Source: Zea mays
Taxonomy: Eukaryota > Streptophyta > Magnoliopsida > Poales > Poaceae
Reading direction: 5' to 3'
DNA: 64,000 nt
NCBI RefSeq assembly: GCF_902167145.1
Contig: NC_050099.1
Span: 10,616,434-10,680,433, forward strand
Under the pieces are notes generated by a model. It did no database searches and was not told where the DNA came from. It saw only the letters and a program-made list of their open reading frames with translations. Shown piece after piece: positions 32,884-43,944 of the stretch. Position 1 is the first letter of the stretch. The number at the start of each line of letters is the position of its first letter. A program made the translations under genes and the position numbers.

Positions 32884-34011
32884 TGAAAGGGAAATGGACT
32901 TAATCATTTCCTATAATCGATTTTGGTGGTTGACGTCCAACACAAACCACGTGGACTAACTAGTTTGTCTAGATGTCACTTATCTCAGGTGCATAAGGTT
33001 CAACACAAACCAAGAAAGAAATTCAGTTAGGGTCACAATCAAATTTGGAGCAAGACTGAGAGTGTGCTGCCAAGTGGCGCACCGGACAGGCCAGGCAGCC
33101 AGCGAACCAGCCACTCTCGGGTTTTTCTGGGCGCGCTCCACTATAATTCACCAGACTATCCGGTGTGCCACCGGACTGTCCAGTGAGCCAGCGGAGCAAC
33201 GACTCCCTGCGTGCCAACGGTCGACTGCTCAGATGAACAGTAATGAACAGTGTCGCAACATAAGCCAGAGGTCACCGGACTGTTCGGTGCAGCAAAACAA
33301 CAAACCCTAATGGACACGCTGACGTGGTGCGCACCGGACAATGAATAATGACTGTCTGATGCGCCACCGGACTGTCCGGTGCGCCCATCGCCAGCAGACT
33401 TTGCCAACGGCTAGGACCACCTCATTCAAAGCAATCCAAGTTTCCTGAATTCAACATTCAATACAAGAGCAAAAGACTCCACTCCAAGACACATTCAATA
33501 GATCAAAATGCTCTCCAAGTCCCAAAATTAACTCCACCACTTAGTGACTTGAGAGAGAGAGTTTTTGTGTTCATTTGCGCTCTTGTTGCTTGGATTGCCT
33601 TCTTCCTTTCTCATTCCAATTCTTAAGTGTTTTGTAAAGCTAAGCAAGAGACACCAAGTGTGTGGTGGTCCTTGCGGGGTCTTAGTGACCCGTGTGATTA
33701 AGAGAAGGCTCACTCGGTCTAAGTAATCGTTTGAGAGAGAGGGAAAGGGTTAAAATAGACCCGGCCTTTATGGCCTCCTCAATGGGGATTTCCATTTGAT
33801 TTGTTTGCCCTCCTTCCTCTCTCTAAAGTTTTCCTGCCAATATTGATTTGAGTTTGCTCGCAAACGTTGTCTGCATCATTTGAGCAACTCGTGGCAAGAG
33901 AAATAATCTTTCACCTCGGATTTAATTCTAACGCTAACCCCCAACCTTAGTGTGTGTTTAAGTTTGTAAATTTCAGGTTTCGCCTATTCACCCCCCTCTA
34001 GGCGACTTTCA
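32884..34011 (+). mobile_element. Solo copia LTR (Ji/Opie type)
   Basis: 1128 bp, TGAAAGGGAAATGGACTTAA to CTAGGCGACTTTCA, with a perfect duplication cttct at 32879-32883 and 34012-34016. Palindromic ACCGGACTGTCCGGTG-like motifs fill U3 (33160-33400). The GGGGCTATAAATA block present in related LTRs is missing, so it probably lacks a core promoter. A solo LTR forms by recombination between the two LTRs of an element. Confidence 0.88.
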
Positions 34012-34383
34012 CTTCTAACTTGGTGACCTCTTGCCCAACTTGTTGCTCCTCGATCCAAACTTGTACTATGATTTTCCACATTAGACCATCAACTTGGAAC
34101 GACTTGCTTTTGAGTTTATTATTATATATTTTCTTGATGACATGTGAAGTTAATCATCAACCTATGAATTTGCTTGTAATTTACACACCTGCAGTGTAAT
34201 AGACTTTTTAGATATGATATTCTCAAAGATTGTTACTATAATTGTGAGTTCTCCTTCACTTTGTTATGTTATTGGACAAAGTTTGCTTCTCATTGTATAC
34301 TATAGGTACATATAGCCAAATGTAAATTTTGTATGTAAAACCTTTGCATATGCTGAGTCAAGCTAGAGGTATAACTGATAGAT
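34012..34383. other. Unassigned spacer between two solo LTRs
   Basis: AT-rich, no ORF and no recognised family. It is continuous with 32828-32883 once the solo LTR is removed. Confidence 0.4.
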
Positions 34384-35685
34384 TGAAAGTCACCTAGTGG
34401 GGGTGAATAGACGAAACCTGAAAATTACAAACTTTGAACACAAACTTCACCCGAGGTTAGCGTTAGAACAAGTATAAATGAAATCAGAGTGTGAAAGATT
34501 GTTCTTCTTGCCATGAGTTGCTCAATCAATGTGCGGATTACTTTGGAAGCTAACTCAAAAGGAATGCAAGCAAGAGAACTTAGTGAGAAAGGAGAGGAAG
34601 AATCAAATCGCAATACAAGATTAACACAAAGACATGGACAATTTGTTTCCCTAGGTTCGGTTCCGAAGAACCTACTCCCCGTTAAGGAGACCACGTAGGC
34701 CGGGTCTCTTTCAACCCTTTCCCTCTCTCAAACGATCACTTAGACCGGTTGAGTGCTTCTCCTTAATCTTGAGGGTCACTTAGAACCCACAAGGATCACC
34801 ACACAACTAGGTGTCTCTTGCTAGCTTTACAAGTCACTAAGAGTTTAGAAGTGAGGAATAAAGCACGATCAACAAAGCCAATAAACAAGATCAACAACAA
34901 AAACATAAAATCACACACTCTCTAGACTTTCCAAGGCACTAACCACTAATGATCACTACTCATAATTATGGCACTTGGAGGAGCTTGGGAGCTTTGAATG
35001 TGTCTTTGAGTGATGTGCTTGCTATTGTATTGAATGTGGATGAATGGAATGCTTGGGTGGATTGAATGGAGGTGGTTGGGTTGTATTTATAGCCACCAAA
35101 CACTTCCTAGTCATTGCCAACTTTATTCTACACGCGGACGGTCCAAGCTTCTAGCCCAGACGATCCGCCCCTGCACATCAACGGTTGAAATCGCAACTGT
35201 CGGCAGTAACGTCTATATCAACATCTATAAGTGCATTAAATGCGTCGTCAGATATCAGATAAAACAGTAGCGAACGGTCCGCAAGGACGCTAAAGATGAA
35301 TTTTACTGAACCTGACACCTTTGGGGTTTTTTGGTTTTCAACGGGCGGACGGTCCGCACTTGGTCTTGGACGGTTCTCTTCTCTCCTTCGGACAGTCTGT
35401 AGTAGAAATATGGTTTTGAACATAGTTCCTGCCTAAGGTGAATCAAGGTGTCGTGGACGGTCCACCGGAAAGGCCCAGACGGTCCGCGCATAGGTCATTT
35501 TCCCAAAAAGCTCTCCTGTCCAGAATAATCTACGTTATTCCGGACAACCGACTTAGAATTGAGATGGATGGACTTATGCACCTATGAAACAATCAACTAG
35601 ACAAACTAGTTAGTCCATAAGGTTGTGATGGTCATCAAGCACCAAAATCAATTAGAGAAAAATGGTTAAGACCATTTCCCTTTCA
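34384..35685 (-). mobile_element. Solo copia LTR, opposite orientation
   Basis: 1302 bp from TGAAAGTCACCTAG to GACCATTTCCCTTTCA, i.e. an Opie/Ji-type LTR read on the minus strand. The TATA box complement (TTTATAG, 35086-35092) and the R-region block CCTCTCTCAAACGATCAC (34722 onward) are present. The flanks tagat and atttg do not match, so either the insertion arose by recombination between two elements or one flank was lost. Confidence 0.8.
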
Positions 35686-35699
35686 ATTTGCTCGAAGTG

Positions 35700-36600
35700 T
35701 CATGCCCTTCATTGACGCCAATGGTCTATATTTATATGCATGGTGGGTACAAAGTTTGATCAGATTACAACCAAGGTTAACTAACCTAGATACAAACTAG
35801 AATACCTAGACTCAAAGTCTTAGTTAGAGTCATGCCAAGACATGTCAAGCTCATGGCTTGTAGTTATTTGAGACATAAGGCCTATACAACATAGTTTCCT
35901 TTCTAACAGACCCCTTAATCATAACTTCATTAAGTCAATATTGTTCTAGAAATTTTGCATCAATTGATGAACCCATCAACTATTTGATCTTTAAAGTAAT
36001 CGATCGAATCTCTAGTTGTTTTTTTTTGCATTTTTTCGGTAAAATGATAATCAATTTCAACATGTTTAACTCGACCATAGAACACTGGATTTATAGCAAG
36101 ATGCATGGCTCCCAAATTATTGCACCATAAGCATGTCTTATCATCTTCCTTAATGTCAAGTTCCTTAATATACTACACCTAGAGAATTTCTATAGTAATA
36201 TTAGTTATAGCTTTATATCTAGCCTCTATACTTGATCTAGAAATAGTATGTTGCTTCTTAACACTCCAAAAAATTAACTTAGGACTAAGGAATACTACAA
36301 AATCTCTTGTCGAGCATCTATCATCAATGCAACCGATTGAGTCTGCGTCTGAGAAGACACTAATTAATTTTGACTTTGATTTTTGAAGGCTAGTTAAAGA
36401 CTAATAGTATTGTTGAGAAATCTCATCATTCTTTTCATAGTTATCCAGTGTTCTATTGTATGTGCATGTAAAAACTGACATACCTTGTTTACGGAATATG
36501 AAAGATGTAGTTGAGTAACAGTCAAATATTGTAGAGCTACAACAATATTCCTATACTTCATACGTCTTTGGGTCCCAACAAATCACTAGCATAGGCCGAA
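35700..36600 (-). pseudogene. Decayed copia RNase H region
   Basis: The minus strand at about 36040-36180 encodes YIKELDIKEDDKTCLWCNNL followed by GAMHLAINPVFYGRVKHVEI and DYHF, the C-terminal copia RNase H pattern (CDN.SA..LA.NPV...R.KHI.ID.HF). The flanking DNA has copia-like composition but stops in all frames. No LTR is recognisable. Confidence 0.7.
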
Positions 36601-36675
36601 AGTCTTTCACTAGATGCCATAGAGTATAGACACGTTTACACCGACTCATGTTAGCACCAACGCCGAGGATGACGA

Positions 36676-36811
36676 TGATGATGAAGTTGTCGCCATTGTT
36701 CTCTATTTCTGGCTAGACGTCTTCAAAAGAGGCGCATGGCTGATGATGATGAAGTTGTCGCCATTGTTCTCTATTTCTGGCTAGACGTCTTCAAAAGAGG
36801 TGCATGGCTCT
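36676..36811. repeat. 68-bp tandem duplication
   Basis: Two almost identical copies of a 68-bp unit containing GAAGTTGTCGCCATTG and GGCTAGACGTCTTC, differing by about one base (GGCGCATGG / GGTGCATGG). Confidence 0.9.
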
Positions 36812-36883
36812 GGTTACCATGAAAGAATTGTTAGGTGCCAGTATATATATTATTTTATTTAAATAATTTCTATGAACGTATAA

Positions 36884-37249
36884 GAGCATCTCCAACAATG
36901 TGCCCTATAAAATGTCCTAAAAATTAAAAATAGATATATTTTATAGAATTTAGGACATCAACAAAAAATTAAGCTCCAACAGTAAACCCCCAAATCAAGT
37001 GATTAACCGGAATATGTTAATCTACTCTGTTAATTCATTTGGAAAAGAAAGTTTTATGAAGCGTCCCTTCATTTATATCTAGATATGGGGCATCCTAATA
37101 AGGTGCAGTATATTTATGACACTTCATGAGGTGACCTATATTTTTTGATTTTTTTTTTTTTGTAAAATACGGTATTGGAACAGTTTTTTATAGTTTGAGC
37201 TCTATAATTTAATTTAGGGCACTAAGATAAGTCAATGTTGAAGATGCTC
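36884..37249. mobile_element. PIF/Harbinger-like MITE, 366 bp
   Basis: Ends GAGCATCTCCAACAATG and CAATGTTGAAGATGCTC with TAA at 36881-36883 and 37250-37252. Interior without ORF. The partial copy at 8790-8959 belongs to the same family. Confidence 0.85.
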
Positions 37250-37252
37250 TAA

Positions 37253-37587
37253 AAAAACCCGAGGACACCTGCAAGGGCGTTTGCAACTAAAGCTATATGT
37301 TAACTTAGGATGGAAGAGAAGTAGCCAACTCCATCCTATAACCAGACCAACTAATTCCATCCATGTAACTGTAGCCTTTGCATAAAGTTCAAACCTACGA
37401 TTTTGTACTAGCTCCGATCCAAAACCAAAAGAGGACCACTAAGTTCCACAGGGACCAAAAATACTCCAGCGCAGCCAATTTAATTTCAGGCGTAGTCAAG
37501 GCTTAACTGTAGCCATGCATGAACCAAACCAACCATACTGCAGGACTGTCATCAAGCAACAACTAATCATCTTCTTCTTCCAACTAA
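37253..37587. other. Spacer, nothing recognised
   Basis: Low-complexity AT-rich plant intergenic DNA with no gene or repeat terminus that I can support. Confidence 0.4.
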
Positions 37588-37724
37588 GGGTTTGTTCGGT
37601 TAGCACTCAATTCATGTGGATTGAGTGGGATTGGGTGGGTTTAAATCCCAACTAAGTCAAACTCCTTCTTAAATTTTTCCAATCCCATCCAATCCATAGG
37701 TAACGGGATTAACCGAACAAGCCC
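37588..37724. mobile_element. Tourist-like MITE, 137 bp
   Basis: Ends GGGTTTGTTCGGTTA and TAACCGAACAAGCCC (14 of 15 matching) with TAA on both sides (37585-37587, 37725-37727). Confidence 0.88.
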
Positions 37725-37812
37725 TAATTTCTCGGAGAGAATAGGCCAACTAATTAGGTGCCATGTTACCATGGGGACATATATCAGCACTCAAATCAAA
37801 CCATATCATGTA

Positions 37813-37963
37813 TTCCTTCCTTCCGTTCCAAATTATAAGATAGTTTTAACTTTTTTAGATATATTGCATTAACTATCTATCTAGACATATTGTGTTTCTG
37901 TGTACAACAATAGCTTATATATCTAGAAAAGCTAAAACATTTTATAATTTGAAATGGAGAAAG
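37813..37963. mobile_element. Stowaway-like MITE, about 151 bp
   Basis: TCCTTCCGTTCCAAATTATAA on the left (split: TCCTTCCG, TTCCAAATTATAA) and TTATAATTTGAAATGGAG on the right, flanked by TA. This is the usual grass Stowaway terminus in diverged form. Confidence 0.75.
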
Positions 37964-38267
37964 TATTTTATTTACGGTATCGATGATACCTTAAGTATTT
38001 GAACAAATTGTTGAAAATTTTATTTCTGTTCTGAAACAACTGTGTTAATTTAGCGCTAAAATCCTGCCATAACGTACCCTGCAGTGATGTAAAACTATTT
38101 AACATAACTATTAGAATTTCACTCCATGCGAAGCTCTTCATGCTCCTAATTAATGAGATATTTATAGGATGGTATACGGTGGAGAGTTGTTTTCTTCTTC
38201 TCCTTCTGATCGAATTTAAATAAAAAGATACTTGCAGTAGGAGTGTAGGACGATGCGAATAACTATA

Positions 38268-38445
38268 GGCCGTGTTGGTTGAACACAAATTCTGAAAATC
38301 TGATTTTAAAAATACATTGTGGATCCAAACACATCTTTGGATTATGTGAACACAGAGATAAAATCTCAGAATCAAGTATTTCTCGGATATTCTCGGGTAA
38401 CGGAAAGCTACAGATTCCATAACACAAGTGAAACCAAACGAGGCC
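38268..38445. mobile_element. Tourist-like MITE, about 178 bp
   Basis: Ends GGCCGTGTTGGTT and AACCAAACGAGGCC (rough inverted repeats), TA on both sides. The interior ORFs are not genes. Confidence 0.72.
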
Positions 38446-38744
38446 TATGAGTCGTCTCTGTCCCACTACAGTGAAATTTCATCAGTAAGCTAGAGTGTAG
38501 TACTCTCGCAACAGTCTCCATCACTTAGCAAAGAATAACCAGTCTCGATTACATCTCGAACCGGAGTACGTACGTGACAAGGCTGAGGTGTAAGCGAGGC
38601 TTAACTTGCTCCAGACGGAGAAGGTTAGGAATTAATCGTCAAAAATGCCCGCCAACTAATTTGCCGCCATGAAGCAACTGAAAATTGGGTGCCACGTTGC
38701 CAGCTGCTTTTTTGTCGTACAATTTTATTTCTGTGGAGCACACA
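38446..38744. other. Spacer, nothing recognised
   Basis: No gene, no repeat end. Ends at the LTR that starts at 38745. Confidence 0.4.
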
Positions 38745-39952
38745 TGTCACACCCGAATTTAAGGACAAATCTAGATGCATCTTACATATGTGTCAGGATC
38801 AAGTTTCACACACATGTGACGACTTAGTGTACAGAAAACAGTGTCACATATTTATTACTTAATATAATTTCTGTACAAAATAACTAAGTCAATTACACCA
38901 TACGATGACAACGATCCTCTACAACTATAGTTAACTGAGAGACGACGGCTTAGACCATTCCGAACTCATCTTTATAGCGATCCTCCTCTTGTCTGAACCT
39001 GTTCTTGACCTAATTTTATTTTAGCAAGGGTGAGCTCTCGTACGGCCATCGCTCAACAAGTGTGGGAAAAATGTGTATAGGCTCGCTTATGGTTGGGGTT
39101 CAAGAAGTGTAGTGTAAGGCTTACCAAGGATAATGGTTGAGTCTGGGCATTGCTTTTAATTTTGTTGATCAAAAATGTATTAGCAATTACTAAGTATGCA
39201 TAAATACCATCCCAATTAAAGAAATGATCATTATTGAAATATCTCACAATGCAATGCATGACAAGTTAAATTTAATCCCATCATCTACTCATGTGAGGGT
39301 CCGAGCCGCTCATGACCGTGAGCACGGCTGATATACAAGTTTTACACTCTACAGAGGTTGCACGTCTTTACCCACAAGTCGTGATAACCATCTGCCACGG
39401 GTCATGAATCACATACACCTCTTCCAATGAGATGAGGCAGGGTGTCACTATGAAGCATTTTCAACGTTCTACTAGCATGAGAAAACCCACTACAGTTTCA
39501 GGCAGAAGAGGGCGATGTTGGAATCCCTTTTTCGAAAAGTCAACGCAGCATGATCAACCCGAGAACTTCCCTATACCGATAGCAACTCACTCCCCGCTTG
39601 CTCCTTTCGGGAAAGAATTCTCACAAACTAGCTTTCCCAATTAATTGGTTAAGGGTGTCTCATTCCATCCTTGTGATAACACTGCTGTCTCGGGTGGTCG
39701 CTCAATGTTCCCATTAACAAAATGACCTTATCATGCATAGTAATAAAGCCAACAATAGTAGTAAAGCATGATCATAATTCATATATAACATTAATCCAAT
39801 TTCTACTTTTAAAAGTTTAAGCCTAAGTTTGAACCACCTATTACTACCATGTATCCATTTTAGAGAATAACTTTGAGAAGAAGGAAAATCATTATTGGGG
39901 ACATTTTTAATTATATTGTTATAAACTCTAAAGTAGAATTTTGGGTGTTACA
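38745..39952 (-). mobile_element. 3' LTR of the non-coding element
   Basis: 1208 bp. The bases before it (acaca) would be the target duplication, but the other end is truncated. No gene inside; the 70-codon frame at 39432 is chance. Confidence 0.75.
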
Positions 39953-40055
39953 AATTCTACCCCTTAAAGATAATCTTCTCGAGATTACTAAGAAAAAGGA
40001 TATAGTTAGTTTGGTTTGCTCCTCTTTTTTAAGCTTTTAGTTTCTACTTGATTCC

Positions 40056-41237
40056 TGAAAGGGAATTAGGCTTACACCTATTTCCTAATTGATTTTGGTG
40101 GTTGAATTGCCCAACACAAATAATTGGACTAACTAGTTTGCTCTAGTCTATAAGTTTTTACAGGTGCCAAAGGTTCACAATAAGCCAATAAAAAGACCAA
40201 GAAAAGGGTTCAAATAAAGAGAGCAAAGGGCAACCCAAAGGCACCCTGGTCTGGCGCACAGGACTGTCCGGTGTGCCACCGGACAGTGTCTGGTGCACCA
40301 GGGCACTCGAGGCTGAACTCGTCACCTTCGGGAAATTCAGAGGGCGCTCCGCTATAATTCACCGGACTGTCCGGTGAGTCACCGGACAGTGTCCGGTGCA
40401 CACCGGACTGTCCGGTGTGCCAGCGGAGCAACGACTCCTTCCGCGCCAACGGTCACCTGCAGAGGCATTTAATGCGCGCCAGAGCGTGCAGAAGTCAGGC
40501 ACGCGTGAGAAGGCGCACCGGACAGTCTACAGGACCTGTCCGGTGCACCACCGGACAGCTAGAGGCCCCACAAGTCAGAGCTCCAACGGTCGAACCCCAA
40601 GGGCTCGCTGACGTGGGTGGCGCACTGGACTGTCCGGTGCGCCATGCGACAGCAACCCTTCAACGGCCACTTTTGGTGGTTGGGGCTATAAATACCCCAA
40701 CCACCCCACATTCAATACTATCCAAGTTTTCCATCTTCAGCACATTACAAGAGCTATAGACTTCAATACAAGACATACCAAAGAGATCAACTCCACACAA
40801 AGCTTTAGTGATTAGAGAGAGAGATTTGTTGTGTTATTTTGAGCTCTTGCGCTTGGATTGCTTCTTTCTTCCTTCATTCTTGTGATTCACTCAATTGTAA
40901 CCAATGCAAGAGACACCAATTGTGTGGTGGTCCTTGCAGGGACTTTGTGTCCCGTTTGATTGAGAAGGAGAAGCTCACTCGGTCTAAGTGACCGTTTGAG
41001 AGAGGGAAAGGGTTGAAAGAGACCCGGTCATTGTGACCACCTCAACGGGGAGTAGGTTTGCAAGAACCGAACCTCGGTAAAACAAATCATCGTGTCTCGC
41101 TCTTTATTCATCCACGATTTGTTTTGCGCCCTCTCTCTCGGACTCGTTTATATTTCTAACGCTAACCCGACTTGTAGTTGTGATTAAGTTTGTAAATTTC
41201 AGATTCGCCCTATTCACCCCCCTCTAGGCGACTTTCA
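40056..41237 (+). mobile_element. 5' LTR of Ji/Opie copia (copy 1)
   Basis: 1182 bp. U3 has palindromes of the CACCGGACTGTCCGGTG kind; TATA box TATAAATA at 40687-40694. Ends CTAGGCGACTTTCA. Confidence 0.9.
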
Positions 41238-41281
41238 ATTGGTATCAGAGCCGGTACTTCATTAGAGCCTAACCGCTCGAA

Positions 41282-43924
41282 GTGATGTCGGGAGATCACG
41301 CCAAGAAAGAGATGGGGACCGGCGAGAAGCCCACTACAAGCCATGGGAAGGCTTCATCGGGGGAGTCCTACAACAAAGGGAAGGGGAAGGGAAAGGAATC
41401 CCCTTCACACAAGTCGCATCGGAGTGGCGATAAGAAAAAGAAGATGACTAAGGTGGTCTACTACGAGACCGACACTTCATCACCATCAACCTCCGGCTCT
41501 GATGCGCCATCCGTAACTTCTAAGCGTCAAGAACGCAAGAAGTATAGTAAGATCCCCCTACGCTATCCTCGCATTCCTAGACATACCCCATTACTTTCCG
41601 TTCCATTAGGCAAACCGCCAACCTTTGACGGTGAAGATTATGCTAGGTGGAGTGATATGATGAGATTTCACCTAACCTCACTCCACAAAAGTATATGGAA
41701 TGTTGTTGAGTTTGGAGTACAGGTACCATCCGTAGGGGATGAGGATTACGATGAGGACGAAGTGGCCCAAATCGAGCACTTCAACTCCCAAGCCACAACT
41801 ATACTCCTCGCCTCTCTAAGTCGAGAGGAGTATAACAAGGTGCAAGGATTAAAGAGCCCCAAGGAAGTTTGGGACGTGCTCAAGACAGCGCACGAAGGAG
41901 ATGAGCTAACCAAGATCACCAAGCGAGAGACGATCGAGGGGGAGCTCGGTCGCTTCCGGCTTCGCCAAGGGGAGGAGACACAAGATATGTACAACCGGCT
42001 CAAAACCTTGGTGAACCAAGTGCGCAACCTCGGGAGCAAAAAATGGGATGATCACGAGATGGTTAAGGTTATTCTTAGATGACTTGTTTTCCTTAACCCT
42101 ACTCAAGTTCAATTAATTCGTGGTAATCCTAGATATACACTAATGACTCCCGAGGAAGTGATAGGAAACTTTGTGAGCTTTGAATTTATGATCAAAGGCT
42201 CAAAGAAAATCAACGAGCTAGATGGCCCCTCCACGTCTAAAGCACAACCAGTCGCATTCAAGGCAACAGAGGAAAAGAAGGAGGACTCTACATCAAGTAG
42301 ACAATCAATTGACGCCTCTAATCTCGACAATGAGGAAATGACACTCATCATCAAGAGCTTCTGTCAAATCCTCAAGCAAAGGAGTGGGAAGGACTACAAA
42401 ACCCGCTTCAAGAAAGTTTGCTACAAGTGTGGTAAGCCCGGTCATTTTATTGCAAAATGTCCACTATCTAGTGACAGTGACAGGGGCGACGACAAGAAGG
42501 GCAAGAGGAGAGAAAAGAAGAGGTACCACAAGAAGAGGGGCGGCGATGCCCATGTGTGCCGCGAGTGGGACTCCGACGAGAGCTCCACCGACTCCTCCTC
42601 CGACGAGGACGCCGCCAACATCGCCGTCACCAAGGGCCTCCTCTTCCCCAACGTCGGCCACAAGTGCCTCATGGCAAAGGACAGCAAAAGGAAGAAGGTA
42701 AAATCAAGATCTTGCACTAAATATGCATCCTCTAGTGATGAAGATCATGTTAGTGATGAGGAAGAAAATTTCCGTACCCTTTTTGTCAACCTAAACATGC
42801 AACAAAAATAAAAACTAAATGAATTAATTAGTGCTATTCATGAGAAGGATGATCTCTTGGATTCTCAAGAGGACTTCCTAATTAAAGAAAACAAGAAGCA
42901 TGTTAAGGTTAAGGATGCTTATGCTCTAGAAGTAGAAAAGTGTGAAAAACTATCTAGTGAGCTAAGCAAGTGCCATGATATTATTGTCAACCTTAGAAAT
43001 GAGAATGCTAGTTTAATTGCTAAGGTTGATTCAAATGTTTGTAATGATTCTATTTCCAATCTTAGTGATGATAATGCTAATTTGCTTGCTAAGATTGAAA
43101 AGTTGAATGATTCTCTTGCTAGCCTTAGGACTGAAAATGAAAAATTGATTGCTAAGGCTAAAGATTTAGATGTTTGCAATACTTCCATTTCCGATCTTAG
43201 AGATAAGAATGATATTTTACGTGCTAAGATTGTTGAACTTAATGCTTGCAAACCCTCTACATCTACCACTGAGCATGTTACTATTTGTACTAGATGTAGA
43301 GATATTAACATTGATGCTATTCATGATCACATGGCTTTAATTAAACAACAAAATGATCATATAGCAAAATTAGATGCTAAAATTGCCGAGCATGACTTAG
43401 AAAACGAAAAATTTAAATTTGCTAGAAGCATGCTCTATAGTGGGAGACGCCCTGGCATCAAAGATGGCATTGGCTTCCAAAAGGGGGACAATGTCACACT
43501 TAATGCCCCTCCTAAAAGATTGTCTAATTTTGTTAAGGGCAAGGCTTCCATGCCTCAGGATAACGAGGGTTACATTTTGTACCCTGACGGTTATCCCGAG
43601 AGCAAAATTAGGAGAATTCATTCTAGGAAGTCTCACTCTGGCCCTAATCATGCTTTTATGTATAAGGGTGAGACATCTAGTTCTAGACAATCAACCCGTG
43701 CTAAATTGCCTAAGAAGAAAACTCCTAGTGCATCAAATGATTCTAACATTTCATTTAAAACCTTTGATGCTTCTTATGTTTTAACTAACAAATCCGGCAA
43801 GGTAGTTGCCAAATATGTTGGGGGCAAGCACAAGGGGTCAAAAACTTGTGTTTGGGTACCCAAAGTTCTTGTGTCTAATGTCAAAGGACCCAAAACCATT
43901 TGGGTACCTAAAATCAAGAACTAA
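41282..43924 (+). pseudogene. Copia Gag (copy 1), two nonsense codons
   Basis: Starts MMSGDHAKKEM, a Lys/Ser-rich basic head, then the capsid region (FDGEDYARWSDMMRFHL), zinc knuckle CYKCGKPGHFIAKC near 42420, an acidic Ser/Asp section and a long coiled coil (about 42830-43400). TGA at 42080-42082 and TAA at 42809-42811 interrupt it relative to copy 2 (57586-60279), where Ser and Glu codons stand. It ends at TAA 43922-43924, as in copy 2. Reads as the same protein of about 880 codons otherwise. Confidence 0.9.
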
Positions 43925-43944
43925 ATTTGTTTTGTAGGTTTATG

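Noticed and set aside
40255..40650. Regularly spaced palindromes that look like a CRISPR-type or tandem repeat array
   Set aside because: Irregular spacing, plant LTR U3 context and recurrence in each LTR; not a CRISPR array.
41240..41252. tRNA-iMet-like string
   Set aside because: Only the 3' complement of the tRNA next to an LTR, i.e. a primer binding site, not a tRNA gene.
42384..42701. Plus-strand Arg/Thr-rich alternative frames in gag (also 58682-59173)
   Set aside because: Shadow frames of the Gag Ser/Asp-rich segment; they recur because both gag copies share the DNA.
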